Position numbers and translations under genes: made by a program. From Gordionus sp. m RMFG-2023 (taxonomy: Eukaryota > Nematomorpha > Gordioida > Chordodea > Parachordodidae), in contig NC_088776.1 of assembly GCF_954871325.1 (NCBI RefSeq), positions 48,564,569-48,628,568 of the forward strand: a stretch of DNA of 64,000 nucleotides, read 5' to 3'. Below are positions 1 to 13,059 of the stretch, one piece after another (positions within the stretch are counted from its first letter, which is position 1; each line of letters begins with the position of its first letter). The notes beneath the pieces were generated by a model. The model did not search any database. It saw only the letters and a program-made list of their open reading frames with translations, and was not told the origin of the DNA.

Positions 1-3000
1 AATATTGGAACAAAATATTTAATATAACAGTCACCAGCACTATTAATTACCCTTATATGTATCCTAAATCTCAAAGAAAAGGTTTCATTTTCAACGGAAT
101 ATCGGTAATTATATATTATATATAAATTCAATTTTATATTTTAACATTCACAGGTTCTCCCGAGGCAAGACCTTGGTTTATACTCACTGCAATCTACGAA
201 TAAGGATTTAATAAGGCAATCTAGATCAATTACTCCTGATTTAAATCATGGTTATATATTTTCCAGTTTTTTCCATAATAAGGTAAATATATTACTATGT
301 TTTACATACAATTATACAATAATAACAGGTAAATGTATATATGACACATATACCGAATTTTGTGAATGACCATTTAGCTATTAATGTATTTGAAAAAATC
401 TTAGATACCATGAGACGACATACAAACTTAATCTTTAAAACTAACAATCCAAAAAATTTGGCCAATATTTATTTTACCGAATATCCGCAAGAAAAAAATC
501 CTATTTGGACGGTAAAGACATTTGCATTGATTAATTGAGTATTATATATGGAAATTATTATTTATTTTTTTTAGTTTCTGTTTAAAGCTTGAAAAAAATT
601 TACACAATAAACTTTATTAGAATAAATAAATATATATATCCCTTTTCAATCTATAAAAACATGCCCAAAACATTTTTTATATACAATATTGAAATTTTCT
701 TAACTCTAGGAGTTTATTAAAATTTTTAATTACATATTTTGTTTTATTTTTTTCAAATTTTGTTGAACAACGTCTATAAAACATAAGGACAATGCGTCAA
801 AATATGATATTTGTTTCTCTGGGTTTTGACAAAAAAACAAAATTTATAATACTAATTTTTTTTTATAGTTTTTCTAAAACCCTACTTTTTTAAATTTTAA
901 GCAGTTGAGCCTATGGAATTAAACCCTTTTTAATTTTGATTAGCTGAACCGAAACCAAATTTTTATAGATAACGCTTCAGGTCCCTACTATCTAATGATT
1001 TAAGAAAAAATTAATACTTTCACATATTTGTTTACAGATTCTTTATAAATATAGGAATATTTAAAACCTTATAGAGAGATACTTAATATTTCAGTAAAAT
1101 TACGAAATTAAGTTTTGCTTTTATTTGACTCAGAATTATGGAAAATTTCTCTCTAACTCACTATAATGTTTCGTGAATTCGATATATTTTATTGTATCAA
1201 TATTATTTAAATTTCGCCATAAATATTTAAAACATTGTAATAATTACCATCTAACATAGTTTTTGTATAAACATTATTCTCCTCCATAGCTTTCAATAAA
1301 TTTAATCAAATCAATTAATACATATTACCAACTAATTCAAAATAATTTCAAATATGCCAAAGTTAATTTAATAAACCTTATTATACTTTATATGAATATG
1401 ATATTATATGATGGGGATTATAAGAAAACAATTTATAGCACCATATAGTATCTACTAATTAATTATCCATAATAATATCTCATAATTTCTACAGCTTTTC
1501 TTGACTCTTCTCCTATATGCCAGTTCTATTTATGTGACTCTAACTTAAGCTAACTCTAAATCGGTTTAGCCTAACAATAGATGATATATAAACACTATTA
1601 TAGCCCACCAACTTTAATTTCCATTTCTCCGCCTAATTTTTTCTATAACACTTATAAATTCTCTAATTTTTCCAGTTAATTATAATTTAAAGGGCTAAAT
1701 CTTACTTTATAGAATATCATTCTGCGTAAATCTAAAAATGTCGCTTTTTAATCTTCCATTTTGTGTAATAAAATAAAACTTAATGAACTGTAAATGGATT
1801 TATTGTTATTTGATCACATTATAAAACTTGATCAATTATAGCCTTTTTAGTCATAGTATATCCTTAAAAATTATATTAACATTTTTCAAAAATATAGTGC
1901 CTTTTTCCTACTACTTTAGATTGAAAAATGTGGCACAATATATATGAAAAAAGTTACTCTGATTTTGAAAAAGGAGTTATGTAATTTAAAAAAACATAAA
2001 TAATCAATGTTACCGACCAAAACATGAGGTAAGAATTTGGATTATATTAAATAATTGAAAAACTTAAATTCTTATATATAAGATATATTGAAATATTATT
2101 CAATTATTAGGATATAAAATTTAAAAAGTATAATATTTTTTAAATATGATTCATATTAAATTTACTTCAGAATCCATGTAAGGATCGAAATTCCCTTAAA
2201 TTATGGAATCGTCCTGATGATTGCCACAGATTTCCTAAATTCGTAATCGTTGGCCCCCAAAAAACAGGTTAAATATAGAAATCGTTTTTTAATTATTAAC
2301 CAGCAAAATGATTAGTATAATATATAGTTATAATTTAAAAAATAATATTGCTTAATATTAGGAACAACGGCATTACTCTGGTTTTTATCAATGAACCCTT
2401 ATTTAAAAGAGAATAAGATGACGGAATATTTTGAAGAGACTCAATTTTTTTCAGGCGAAAACTATAAAAAAGGAATTGATTGGTATATTTTATTCTTTAT
2501 CCTTTAATATTTTATACTAATATGTGGACATTTTAACTAGTTGAAGCTATGTTAGGTCGAAGTTAAAAAGTATAACATCAAGCTGCTTGCGCATATACTT
2601 TCTAAAACAATTCATTTGCAGGCTCAGCTTAATTTAAGATAGCCATTTTACACGGGGTAAACTTGTAAAGTAAATGGATATACTCTATATGGTACAATAC
2701 CATATTTTACTATTTTATTTTCATAATTTGTTGTTACATGATATAACAAAATCAATTATTATAAATTACGGGAGGCTTTGGCACAGCTAACTCTAATAAA
2801 ATCTGTAATATTAACGAATAAAATTGCCAGCTCCATCAACCGATAGCTAACTAAATGATACATCTGAATGTATATAATAAAGAAAATAATTAATTAAACC
2901 TATAAATTTATTTTTGATTTTTTAAATTAAAAAATCCATGGGTTCATTGGATCGCATATAAGATCATGCAAGACACTACATGGTATACTTTGGAATATTA

Positions 3001-6000
3001 ACAAATTTTTAACCCTTTAAGATTAGGGACCCGGAACAAGGGCATTTTTGCGTCACCGTTCCTTTCAGTTCCTGACAAAAAAATTGTTCTGTACCAATTC
3101 TCTTCCACATTTCGGAATGTTTCTAGAAATTATATTGGTTCTTTGTGGTGCTAGTATAAATTTGAATGTCGAAAAACAACGTTCAACACACTTAGCTACA
3201 TGGAGTTGCTTATACGATTTGGACCAATTCATACAAGATAGGATTTTTTATTTTATTAGTTTTGATATCCGCTCGAAAATTTTTTATAGTTGATAGAATA
3301 TCATTCTTTTTGTAAGTTTTGATATGTTTTTCTCTTTTATTTGGATTTTAGAAACATTTCTAATTCATGATATTCTTGTCCTTCTTCAAAAGATTTATCC
3401 GAATTACTTATTATAATTAAATCTTCATCCTTAACAATTTTAATATGCTCCCATATCGCCAATAAATGATTTATGGCTATATTATTTTCTTCTTCGTTCA
3501 AAATAGATGAAGGCTAGAATCTAGATATAAGGCAAGCAATTAATTCATTAGCATTTTTCCCTTTTTAATGAGAGTTGAAATCAATTCTTGTGATAACAAG
3601 GATTTAATTTTTGAAGCCTTATTTTACATTTGGTTTATTGACTTATAAAGTCGCCTGCTCTCTTTTTGGAACATTAAGTATGCTTCCTCTAACTGTTTCT
3701 AATGAGGCCACGAATTTTCTACAGTTTTTCAACCTTCATTAAAGAAAGAAATTTCAAGGTTTACCATTTGTAAGGATTTGGAAAATAAAAAGAACTTAAT
3801 ATATTCATCTTAGATAGATTAAAAAAATTTATTTTCAATTTTAGAAATAAATAATAAATTTATATATAATTTTAGTAACGTACCGAAAGGGTTTCGGGAA
3901 GGTTTCAAAATGAACATTCCGGTTTCGTTCCATAAATTTACTCAAAGTTCCGTTCACGGAACGTATCGTTTATGTTCATTAAGATAATGGAAAACTTTTT
4001 TATTACAAAATTATTATAAAATAAGACTTATATAATAAGTTTTCGATTTATTATTAATAATAATTTATTTTAATGTAAACATGTATATTTATAATCATGA
4101 GCAACACAGGATGAATGTACCCATTTTTAAATATTTTGCATTCTAACATGTCTTCATTTTATGATTAATATTAATATTATATTGTTTCTTATAAAATTTT
4201 ATTTTTCAATTTTATTTTTGCAAACATTTCTTTCTCTCTTCGATATTTCATGCAGCTTTTTACCCACTTCACGTTATTTTCTGAGATATATAGTTAATTT
4301 TATTTTTTTTATATGACAATGGAGTGTATATTTCTGATCTAATAGTTATAAGAGCTTCAATTGTCATGAGAAAAAATTAGATATAGATATTAAAAAATAC
4401 GATGAATGAAAAATTCATACAATGAAATTTAACGAACTAAAGCGAACTCTACTAACCGGGCCTGAATTTTCGTAAAAAAAAATACTAGCTGGGTAACTTA
4501 TGCAAAAATTCTTAACGGACAAAAACAGGTTTTGCATATCCCTGATCTAGATATGTTTAATAAGTACCCAACTCTGCAATGAATAGCCCTGTATCAAAGC
4601 TACCCAGATCTGAATAATGCAATATTATATAAACATGCTTGTCCATAATTATATGCCCTATATTATTATATAAAATTAATTTTCTGTTTCATAATCAACA
4701 TCGTTGCTAAATGATAATTATTAAAGTGAATATTTTATATTATTAAAACAATTTTTATATTATTAAAATAATTTTTATCTTATAAATTAATGTAAATACC
4801 TTATATATTCTTAATCCATTTTAGAAAAATTTATAATAAATGTAACTCCAGCAAATATTTTTCTTCATTACCCTGAACTTTTTTGTGCTTACTAAAATCA
4901 TGGTATATCATGCTTTTTTTAATTATTCTTAAAAGATAAGTTTTAGGAATCTTTGTTACTTTATATAATTGTTTTCTAATCGATGATACATAACTTAGTA
5001 ATTAATGTTATATGTTTTTTAAATAAAATTTTGAATAAATATGAATATATTTTTGGAGTATGGTTATATTTAATAGAAAATATTAATCCAATTAAATGTT
5101 AAATTACAAATGCCAATTTGATTGATATAAAGGGTTCTATATAACGGTTCGAAATGCCAACAACCAAGTATTTTGTCATTAAATAAAAAAATTTATTCTT
5201 AGCATATAAACATACAGATGAGAGAAGAGGATTAAAGCTTTCATTTCATGTATTATTTATGGTGTTTAATATAAATAAATAATATTATTGGTTAACTTAT
5301 TTTTAAAAAATTCTTAGGTATTTAGACCTCTTTATGGATGATACCAACTGTTCTTCTAATTGTACAAAATCGAATATTCAATATATGGAAAAATCTGCAA
5401 CTTATTTTGATCATTCATATGCTCCTGAGAGAGTTTCTAACCTATTACCCAACACCACAATCATTGTTATTTTAACCAATCCTGCAGAACGCGCATATTC
5501 TTGGTATCAAGTAAATTTCCTGTTGTAATTATTTAAAACCATTTTTATTTAAAATTTTAATTTTATATTTTGAGCTAATAAAAAATTGTCTAAGCTAAGA
5601 ATTTTTTAAAACCCAAATTATTTTTATAAAAAGTATATATAAATTAATAAAAAAAATGTTCAAATTATTAACAATCTGATAAACATGATTCTTATAATGA
5701 TTTATATAAGCTTTACAAAAACTCTGCGTTATAAGTAGAAAGCCAAAATTTAATATTGCAAATATGATGTTATAAATTAGCATATGAAAGCCCATAACGA
5801 CCCAATAGCAACGGACTTTAGTTTCAATTCGATCGTAAATTTCAGTGTTAAAAGTTCTGGAAGCGTTTCCAATTTAAGTACAAAAATTCTAAAATTACAA
5901 AATAGGTGCCTCAATCCAGGAAAATACGTTATTCATCTATATCGTTGGCTGGAATATTTTCCCCCTGAGCAGGTAAATTTATAATTGTAATTCGTCTAAT

Positions 6001-8623
6001 ACATTATTTAAACTTTATACTGATACACAAAATATATATAGACATTGATTGAATATTTTGATAAGATGTAATCGATAAATGATAAACCAGGGTTTAAAAG
6101 TAATAGATTGCTCTTGTGGGATTTAAAAAAACCCGAATTATAGAAAGCTTACATTTAAAAATGAGTATCAAAAAAGTGTAGATCAAATTGTAAATGATAT
6201 TTATTCTTAATGGTAACACGAAAAGATGGAATTATCTTCATATATAAAGGAGTCGTCTACACTCCTAATTCTCTATGTGAGAAGACATTGAAAGGGCCAG
6301 ATTTTAATAGAAGTTAAGAAACATGTGATATTCTCATTTATTAATATCATTTTTACAAAAATTAATTGGAAACAGATTTATTAAGCGGTAATGTTTAAGG
6401 TAAAAGATGTTAGTTTTTTAGAGTGGTACAATTATGAAATACTTACATGTCATTTTAATTATTTTTTTTAAAAATATATATTATTTAAAACAATAAAACA
6501 TAGGGATACTGGTTATTTTATTTGATTCATCGCGATTTATGATAGAGCTATCAAACTATCGCGATATAATAGTCAGTCGAGCCCTTCCCTATTCCAACCA
6601 TCCCAACTCCAGGCTGAAGATTGGAATGTACGATTTAAGAATGAATAGCTTTTTACTTTGATTTTCGTTAAATTCAAATAAGAAAATTGAGCTATGATTT
6701 CTAAAATTAATGTAATCAAAAATATGCTTTTAATTTAATCAAGTAGTAATAATGCACCTCTGACAACAATGTTTTTATATTTTTTTTAAAAAAACAGAAC
6801 ATATCTATGAAATATTATTATATATAAAAACAGTCTTTTTACATCATAGGTGTGGCTTAGATCTTACAGGCCTAACAAGTTAGGAGATGAGAAATGAAAC
6901 AGAAACTTGTCCTAATCTTGATAAATATTTTAGATATTACAATTTTTTTCTAGACCGGACTTAAAATTTTACAGGCCGAGCCTATTTATACTTTCAATTA
7001 TGGATAAATTATTTTGAAATGTTATTTTTTTTAAAAATTACCTTTACATGCACAATAAAGAATCTTTTTAACTACATTTTCTTTTAAACATTTAATAAAT
7101 TATGATCTAATTTAATCTTGCTTAAAAATATCCCCCCAAAAAATTAATTTAAAAAATATGATTATTTGTTATTCGCATTATGAATAATAAAATCTAGAGG
7201 TCGGAATCGACGTGATTCGGCTTGTATTTTTACCCGTCCCATAATAATTTTTTATGAAAGAAATGACATAAATTTGCCTAATTATTAGCTAAAAAAAACA
7301 TTTTCGAAATTTCTGTCCGGGTTGTAAAAATATTTTGCACAATTTGCCCTATACAAAAATCTCTTTTTTTCGAGACTTTGGGCCGGTCCTTCCTTTAATA
7401 TTGTTATTCGATTGAAAAAAATACACTTATTCAATTTACAAAACTGAATATTAAATATACTTCTCGATTTTTTGGAGGAATATCTACCTCGCCAATATAA
7501 GTCTGCAAATGGCAAAAATTTCAGACCCAGTGTTGTAAAATTAATACCATCATCTAAAATCAATACGATCGTATTGTTAATTTATAAAAAATATACAATG
7601 GATAAATATTTTACAAATTTAATGGCCGCCAATATATTTGAAGGGATGAAAGAATTATAATAAATATTTGAAAAATAATGACGCTATTTGAAGCGATGAA
7701 CATTTATTAAATTTCAATATGGTATTGTTCTACAATAGCAAAATATCACTATGTTATTGAATCTAGAACGATAATATCACTATGGTGTTGAAGATACAAT
7801 GGGTATTGATTTCACAATCCTACATCGGCCAGGTTGGGATAGTTTCTGCCTGCCCGACCAGCCCTTTATCAATTTTTTACTTAATTGCTCGGCCTTTAAG
7901 TACAAGATCTAACCCGAAATACATTTTGTAGAATAAACTATGTAAATGAGGAATGCTATCAAAAATACTACACTTCATTGATTATCACTTCTATCAAATA
8001 TTAGGATTCATCAATAATCCAGCCCAATAATTTTTTTGCCCTCTATGCTGTTAAATGACTCGAAATTTAATGGGTTATGACTTAACCCTATTATCATTAG
8101 GTCCTAGTTACGTAAAAAATATAACTAATCAATCAAATATTGATTTTTTATGTAAATATAATATTAATTTTATAAAGATTGTGTTAGTTGATGGCGAAAA
8201 ATTGAAGAAAGACGCTCCGGCCGAAATGACATCGCTTCAAAATAATCTGCATTTAGATGCAAAAATAAATTACAAAGAAAATTTAAGGTATGCGTTCGTT
8301 AAAATATTTTTTACAAGTCTAATATTTATAATACATTTTATAATCATTTCAAATTATTATAAATTGATATTTTAGATTTGATACCACCAAAAAATTTTAT
8401 TGCCTAAAAAACAACACAAAAGTAAAATGCATGCCAAAGAGTAAAGGAAGAAATTATCCACCATTAGACCAAACCACTAGGGATTTTTTGGATCAATATT
8501 ACAAGTTTTATATATTTAAAAATATTATATAGACATTTGAAACAAAGGCCCTATAATACTGAATTAAAGAGATGGTTGAATGATAGGAAATTCAAAAGAA
8601 AAGTTACACCGGCATGGATATGA
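1..8623 (+). CDS. Heparan sulfate N-deacetylase/N-sulfotransferase-like gene, copy 1 (5' partial)
   Basis: Coding exons: <1-104, 154-282, 329-511, 2171-2267, 2362-2482, 5318-5510, 5781-5972, 8178-8287, 8376-8504, 8548-8623 (stop TGA). Joined, they give 442 codons with no stop, and every junction keeps phase. NDSTs are Golgi type II membrane enzymes that remove acetyl groups from GlcNAc in heparan sulfate and sulfate the amine from PAPS. Visible here are the end of the deacetylase part and the whole sulfotransferase domain. The PAPS 5'-phosphosulfate loop GPQKTGTTA spans the exon 4/5 junction. EETQFF carries the acidic residue matching the catalytic Glu, KSATYFD and [14 protein letters not shown] follow with both His of the family, and a FYC...KCMPKSKGR cysteine pair is present. 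The last acceptor is ambiguous (8547 or 8532); 8547 fits copy 2 better. The fifth intron is swollen to 2.8 kb by a hAT remnant. Product and orthology class are secure; which NDST paralogue it matches is not. Confidence 0.93.
512..2170 (+). other. Intron of NDST copy 1, no recognisable content
   Basis: About 1.66 kb of AT-rich sequence between the exon ending in the IWT codons and the exon starting NPC. I see no coding homology, RNA gene or clear inverted repeats in it. Confidence 0.7.
3024..4544 (-). mobile_element. Degenerate hAT transposon remnant inside an NDST intron
   Basis: On the minus strand at about 3130-3200 the reading [19 protein letters not shown] matches the C-terminal hAT dimerisation region. 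Upstream acidic, Glu-rich stretches (about 3400-3500) resemble the region preceding it, but the frame is broken repeatedly. The ends are related: the right end read inward begins CAGGGATATGCAAAAC and the left end begins TAGGGACCCGGAAC. This would be an imperfect terminal inverted repeat of the hAT type. I could not find a matching 8-bp target duplication, so the exact ends are uncertain. The element lies in the intron at 2483-5317, whose counterpart in NDST copy 2 is only 51 nt long. Confidence 0.6.
5973..8177 (+). other. Intron of NDST copy 1 with repeat scraps
   Basis: About 2.2 kb of AT-rich intron. GC-richer scraps (for example around 6590, 6850-6970, 7370-7400 and 7830-7930) contain pieces such as GGCCGGTCC and CGGCCAGG, which look like eroded ends of transposons. 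An open stretch of about 92 codons on the minus strand near 7285-7563 has no recognisable family, and I do not call it a gene. Confidence 0.45.
7742..7800. repeat. Short 31-bp tandem repeat
   Basis: AATATCACTATG followed by a TT-rich GA segment occurs at 7742 and again at 7773, a period of 31 bp. A degenerate third copy lies just upstream. It is a small intronic minisatellite. Confidence 0.5.
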
Positions 8624-8715
8624 TTTACTGAAAGGGAATATCATTATAAAATGAAGGCTACTAATAATAACCTATGAATGGAATATCTATTATTATAAAT
8701 TCATGATGAACAATT

Positions 8716-8721
8716 AATAAA
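8716..8721 (+). terminator. Candidate poly(A) signal of NDST copy 1
   Basis: AATAAA about 93 nt after the TGA stop of NDST copy 1. In such AT-rich DNA the hexamer is common, so the position is what supports it. Confidence 0.35.
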
Positions 8722-8879
8722 TTTGTTAAAAAATGTTGCCGTGAAATTCGAATTTTTTTTAAATATCATGTAAAAAAATAAAAAAGTATACGCATATACC
8801 CTTTCCTCTGCTCATCCGAAAATAAATAAAATAAGTAAATATAAACAATAAAAAAAATTAATTAATAAGTATAGTATAA

Positions 8880-9020
8880 CAGGGTTGGGCATGATTACAT
8901 TTTAAAAGAAATTAATTTACCAATTACAATTTCTCAGAAAAAATTTGTTTTTATTACAAATACTTTTTAAAAATTACTAAAAATTTTGTTTAAATACTAA
9001 ATGGAAGTAATCATGCTTTT
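8880..9020. mobile_element. Possible short hAT-like MITE
   Basis: Begins CAGGGTTGGGCATGATTAC, a common hAT-type terminus. The inner GCATGATTAC recurs inverted as GTAATCATGC at 9007-9016, so a small inverted-repeat element with a decayed right end is plausible. There is no clear target duplication. Confidence 0.25.
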
Positions 9021-10044
9021 TTCGATCAATGAGGATTACCAACAATTACTTTTACTTTTATCCCATCATAAAATTAACGAAATCACAAATTTTTGTAAAT
9101 CGTAAATGGGGTGAATCCTAAATAATCGAGAATAACAAATGGCAGTGAATCACAATGGTTGTGGATATGCAAATCAATCATATTTGGCAACGAATAAAAA
9201 AATCACAAATCAGAATTACAATGGTAGTCAAAAAAATAATGTTAAATTTATTTTCAAATATTAAAAAATAAATAATTTATTTTTATTTGGTATTAAATAT
9301 AAAATGGAAAATAAACTATATAATTCTAAGAAGTGGTGCAAAGTACGTGGATGAAAGTAATGGCATTTATGAAACCCAAAAGTTACTTGTTACTTAAACT
9401 GAATTGGACCTAGATAAGAAAGAAATTTCGGGGACAGCGAAGGGAAAAATCACTTATTTCCAGCTTGAGAATAGATCTTGTCAATTACAAACATAAATAA
9501 GACTTAATTCCTTTAAAAAACAATACACAAACCAGATTAAATTCTGATAAATATAAAAAAAATTCGATGAGGATCTTAGTAAAGATTCATATGATAATGC
9601 TTCAATAAGTCTTTTTGAAAATAATTATTATTTAATTTTTTTGGTCAGGTTACTTTATTTAAATATTTCTTCTTCTTCTCCGTCTTATGGCGATTTCCAG
9701 GGAAAATAAATTCCCCCATGTTGGGTACTAAGCGATGTTAAATCGATCAAAATTTTGATGTTTGTTAAAATAAATAAAAAGATTATTACAAAAACGTAAT
9801 GTATTTCTTTTAATTATATTCGATATGAAAAAAATGGTGTATAAGATAAAATTATAGTACGTAACAAAATGTTGCTATGATAAAAGAATTTAAAAAAAAC
9901 AGTTGCTTTGATAAAATAGAATTTAAAAAACTTATGGTGAAACTAATGAAGTTAATTTGCTCCTCTCCTCAGACAAGGAAAGATTAGTTATTGGATTACA
10001 GTTTAATTGAGAAATTATTCTACCATACCAATGAAAAAATAGTA
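9021..10044. other. Intergenic AT-rich DNA
   Basis: About 1 kb between transposon scraps. Fragments around 9100-9240 rich in AAATCACAA and AATGG motifs look repetitive but have no recognisable family. No coding signal. Confidence 0.5.
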
Positions 10045-10435
10045 AAACCAGTGTTGTCACGTGCGAGCAATTAAATCGGTGGGCATCTTTGGATTCGAAC
10101 CAACCGTCATATTTAGCGATGAGAAACGTCCAACCGGAGTGTCCTCAGCTCCATGATAAAGGCCAGCTCTTAGTTTGGTACTTCACCTGCATTGACCCAA
10201 AAGCCCCATCCAACAAAAATTCCGATGCCCTCGCACTCTCTCTAGGAAAGCGGAATGTAGTTCCATCAATCCTTCTAAACATTCATACCCATTCCCTGTT
10301 TAATATCTTTCGGTATTAAAGCTTAAAATTTTTTTAGATTAGGGAGAAGGATCCGAGAAGACCGATCAACCCAAAGAGTCTTTCTTTTTAAGGAAAAGGC
10401 TTGCTACAGCGATTATTCGCTCTAACTACGTAAGT
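10045..10435 (+). mobile_element. Fragment of an R2-like non-LTR retrotransposon (restriction-like endonuclease region)
   Basis: A GC-richer island whose plus-strand frames, taken piecewise, match the C-terminus of restriction-like-endonuclease non-LTR elements. EPTVIFSDEKRPTG matches the LEP...RSDGKRPDG segment (about 10095-10140). GQLLVWYFTCIDPKAPS matches the LVWD.TC.DTLAPS segment (about 10160-10215). LGRRIRE then QPKESFFLRKRLATAIIRS matches the LGKRI...FL.QRLSVAIQR tail (about 10340-10430). The matches lie in different frames, so the copy is broken by at least two frameshifts and by stops. The minus-strand GGTTCGAATCC here looks like a tRNA box B but is explained by this coding match. 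Confidence 0.65.
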
Positions 10436-11190
10436 TTTATCCCTTCCATCGAATAATCTCCAATAACTCTCATTACTTATTTATCTTTATATATTTCTTT
10501 ATATCTTTTTTTTCTTGTGTTTATTTATTTTCTCCTTAACATAGTTTTTTGACACCTCTATTAATTTTATATTTAAAAAAAAATAGTATATGTCCTTTAT
10601 TATACTATAACATATTCGATATATTCATTTAAATAAGTAATTGTACGAAAAAAAGAAAAAAAATAGGCATCAAAACTTAAGAGCCTATGTTAGGCCCTGT
10701 GATAATCTCAACATCTAAAACATTCATGTAATACTTTGATAAATCAAGCATGTTCCTATATATAAACCTTTTTAGGGTTCATATTTCGTGTTAGCATTAC
10801 CATCAAACGTAATGTGATGAGATATGCGTGAAGGAGAGGGAATGCAAAAACTCTATAGTATAATATCTATAATCACCAAGAAGACTTTGATATGATTGGA
10901 TGAGTCCTGGAAGAATTATTTTATCAAATTTTAATTATTTTTTGAATGCGGTTTTTAAAATCAATTTTCTAAAAGTTACAGGGTAGGTTTTCTATACATG
11001 TTGGAATATATTTCCAGCAAAATTATATTTTTAACATTTTAAAAACGTGCGCAAAAAATTAAGCTGAAAAAGTAACACATTGACACAAACATATATATAC
11101 ATATGCTTAACTTTGTTAATGTTATATTTTGCCCAATTCTAAAAGAAAAGATTATTATAGTAAAAATTTAAAGGTAGATATAAAGTGAAA
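10436..11190. other. Intergenic AT-rich DNA
   Basis: About 750 bp of AT-rich sequence. Nothing recognisable on either strand. Confidence 0.5.
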
Positions 11191-11413
11191 TAGTGTTGTT
11201 AAACGGCTCGATTTGAGGCGATTTTTAAAAAAGACTAACTCAATATTTTATCTAGAATAATATTACGCAAGTCTGAAGATTTTGCTCATATCTGGCACAA
11301 AGGTCTAGACATCAATTAGCGAAATCTCAAGGCTTAGGCAATATTTTTCTAGCTAAAATATTGAATTAGCCGTTTTTAAAAATCGGCTCAAAACGAGCCG
11401 TTTAACAACACTA
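11191..11413. mobile_element. Palindromic MITE, family 1, copy 1
   Basis: A 223-bp element flanked by TA. The left end is TAGTGTTGTTAAACGGCTCG and the right end is its near-perfect inverse, followed by TA. Inverted similarity continues inward (the ...CTCAATATTTTATCTAG part pairs with CTAGCTAAAATATTGAATT), so most of the element can fold as one long hairpin. Copy 2 is at 17834-18049 and a partial copy 3 at 36595-36680. The TA duplication suggests mobilisation by a Tc1/mariner-type transposase, which is an inference. Confidence 0.75.
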
Positions 11414-12129
11414 GGTGAATATATAATTTTCGCATAAACATCGTATGAAGAATACACGCCTTTCTGGTTTAAATCATTAAAAAAAATATGGAAAATTTTA
11501 AATACTTTATTATGTTTTTATAAATATACAAAATAAATTTATTTACATGGATAATTTCATATTATAATATTTAATTTGCAGAGTTAAAAATTCTTTGGTC
11601 GCTTATCTCGCGTCATATACAATCACTATAAATATATATATAATTTTATTTTTCATTATACAAATAATTTTTTCTTACGCCTTTTGGTACGCTTTTTGTA
11701 CATTATTCTGTAACCACATTCTCTGCACCTAATAGGATCTTTTGATTTAATCTCGTTTTCGGAATGGCAATCTAATAAAATGTAAAATAATATAAAGAAA
11801 TTTTCAAAGGCTAAAAACCTGGGACCTAAACCGAACCCCTTTAAACGGTTATTTTTTATAGAACCTGAACTGTTAAATAATTTTTTATCTAAACCTGATC
11901 CGAATCGGTAAAAATTCTTGAACCGAGTTAAACCTCATGATTTTATGCTTACAAAATGTGAGTAATTACCCGGGATTCGAACAGAAACGAATAATGGTTC
12001 AAATAAAAATACTTGCTCAGAGTTTAAGTAGTAAAAAAAATATCGATTAGGTTGAGCCTCTAAAATCAATATGAAGTCTTTTGTATGTAAAATTAAATTA
12101 GATATAGAGAACCACATTTTAATTTATTT
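11414..12129. other. Intergenic DNA with possible transposon terminal sequence
   Basis: AT-rich. At 11815-11935 there are repeated CCTGA/CCGAACC words (for example ACCTAAACCGAACCCC and ACCTGATCCGAATCGG) resembling subterminal repeats of a hAT-type element, probably belonging to the transposase remnant just to the right. A GATTCGAAC word at about 11972 looks like box B but no tRNA fold accompanies it. Confidence 0.4.
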
Positions 12130-12840
12130 TATTATTAAAAAAAATATAAAACATAAATTTTATTGTTGTAAAACATCTCTATGCCATCTTGAGTTGCTGT
12201 CAATATAACATTAGACACTTTATATAATTCGGGGTAATCGATTACTCCAATTTGGTCAATAGTTATACTTCTTTATTTAAGCGAGGTTTACAATATCTCT
12301 AATATTCTAAGATCTTCTAATATATTTAATTTATGATTATCCTTTTTTTTAGAAAACTTTCCAATAAATCCTCTTCAGATGAGGATCCATTTATGTTGTT
12401 GATTCATCTCCACTAAAATCTCCCACTCTTATAACATAATATAATTCCATGATAAAACATATCTTAATAATATATTTCTTAGCTTTGATTTTTTCTTCTT
12501 CAGTAAAAGCACTTGATATCTTTATAATAAAAAATGAAAAATATGTTTAAAAATATTTTTATTGAATTATATAAATATCTTCTTCAGGGTATTAAAATAT
12601 ACAAGGTAAAATAATTTATTAAAAATATATTTTTAAAATATCCTTTAAATCTAAATATGACAAAATGACATCTTGTAAGGTTGTCTTTCTCTAAATTTCA
12701 TTGCATCCGTTAAAGATTTAACAAGATGTGAATTAAATTCAGAAATTTCTAGTTGGCTTTTAACTATATTCCATAAAAATTTTCCAGTTAGCTCATCATG
12801 TTGTAATATTTTCAGAGTGCGTTGAAGAGGATTCATTTGG
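12130..12840 (-). mobile_element. hAT transposase fragment
   Basis: A minus-strand reading at 12651-12836 gives ILQHDELTGKFLWNIVKSQ then LEISEFNSHLVKSLTDAMKF, typical of the all-helical part of hAT transposases. Further downstream on the same strand (about 12180-12240) a YPELYKVSNVILTATQ-like stretch matches the region just before the hAT dimerisation motif. The reading frame is interrupted many times, so this is a dead remnant. Confidence 0.5.
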
Positions 12841-13059
12841 ATTTTTTCAAATTTTTTTACGAAAAATAATCTATTAAATCGATTCTTATTCCAAGTAGAT
12901 AGATTATAAATATGTGAAAAGTTAGTCTATCCGAATTATGTATCAAATACTGAATGATTTATTTACTTTCTTTTTTATAATCAAATTTTTAAAAAGCTTT
13001 GCCTAAAGATGAACCAGCATATAAATTATTTACGTTATAAATAAAATGATATATCTAAA

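Noticed and set aside
3024-4544. 8-bp target duplication for the hAT remnant in the NDST intron
   Set aside because: Left flank TTTAAGAT and right flank ATCTAGAT do not match as direct repeats; element ends remain uncertain.
7285-7563. 92-codon minus-strand open frame inside an NDST intron
   Set aside because: No recognisable family, overlapping plus-strand frame, and repeat-like flanking words; insufficient support.
10085-10115. tRNA gene on the minus strand (GGTTCGAATCC)
   Set aside because: No acceptor or anticodon stem pairs. The same bases are part of the endonuclease-type retrotransposon coding match on the plus strand.
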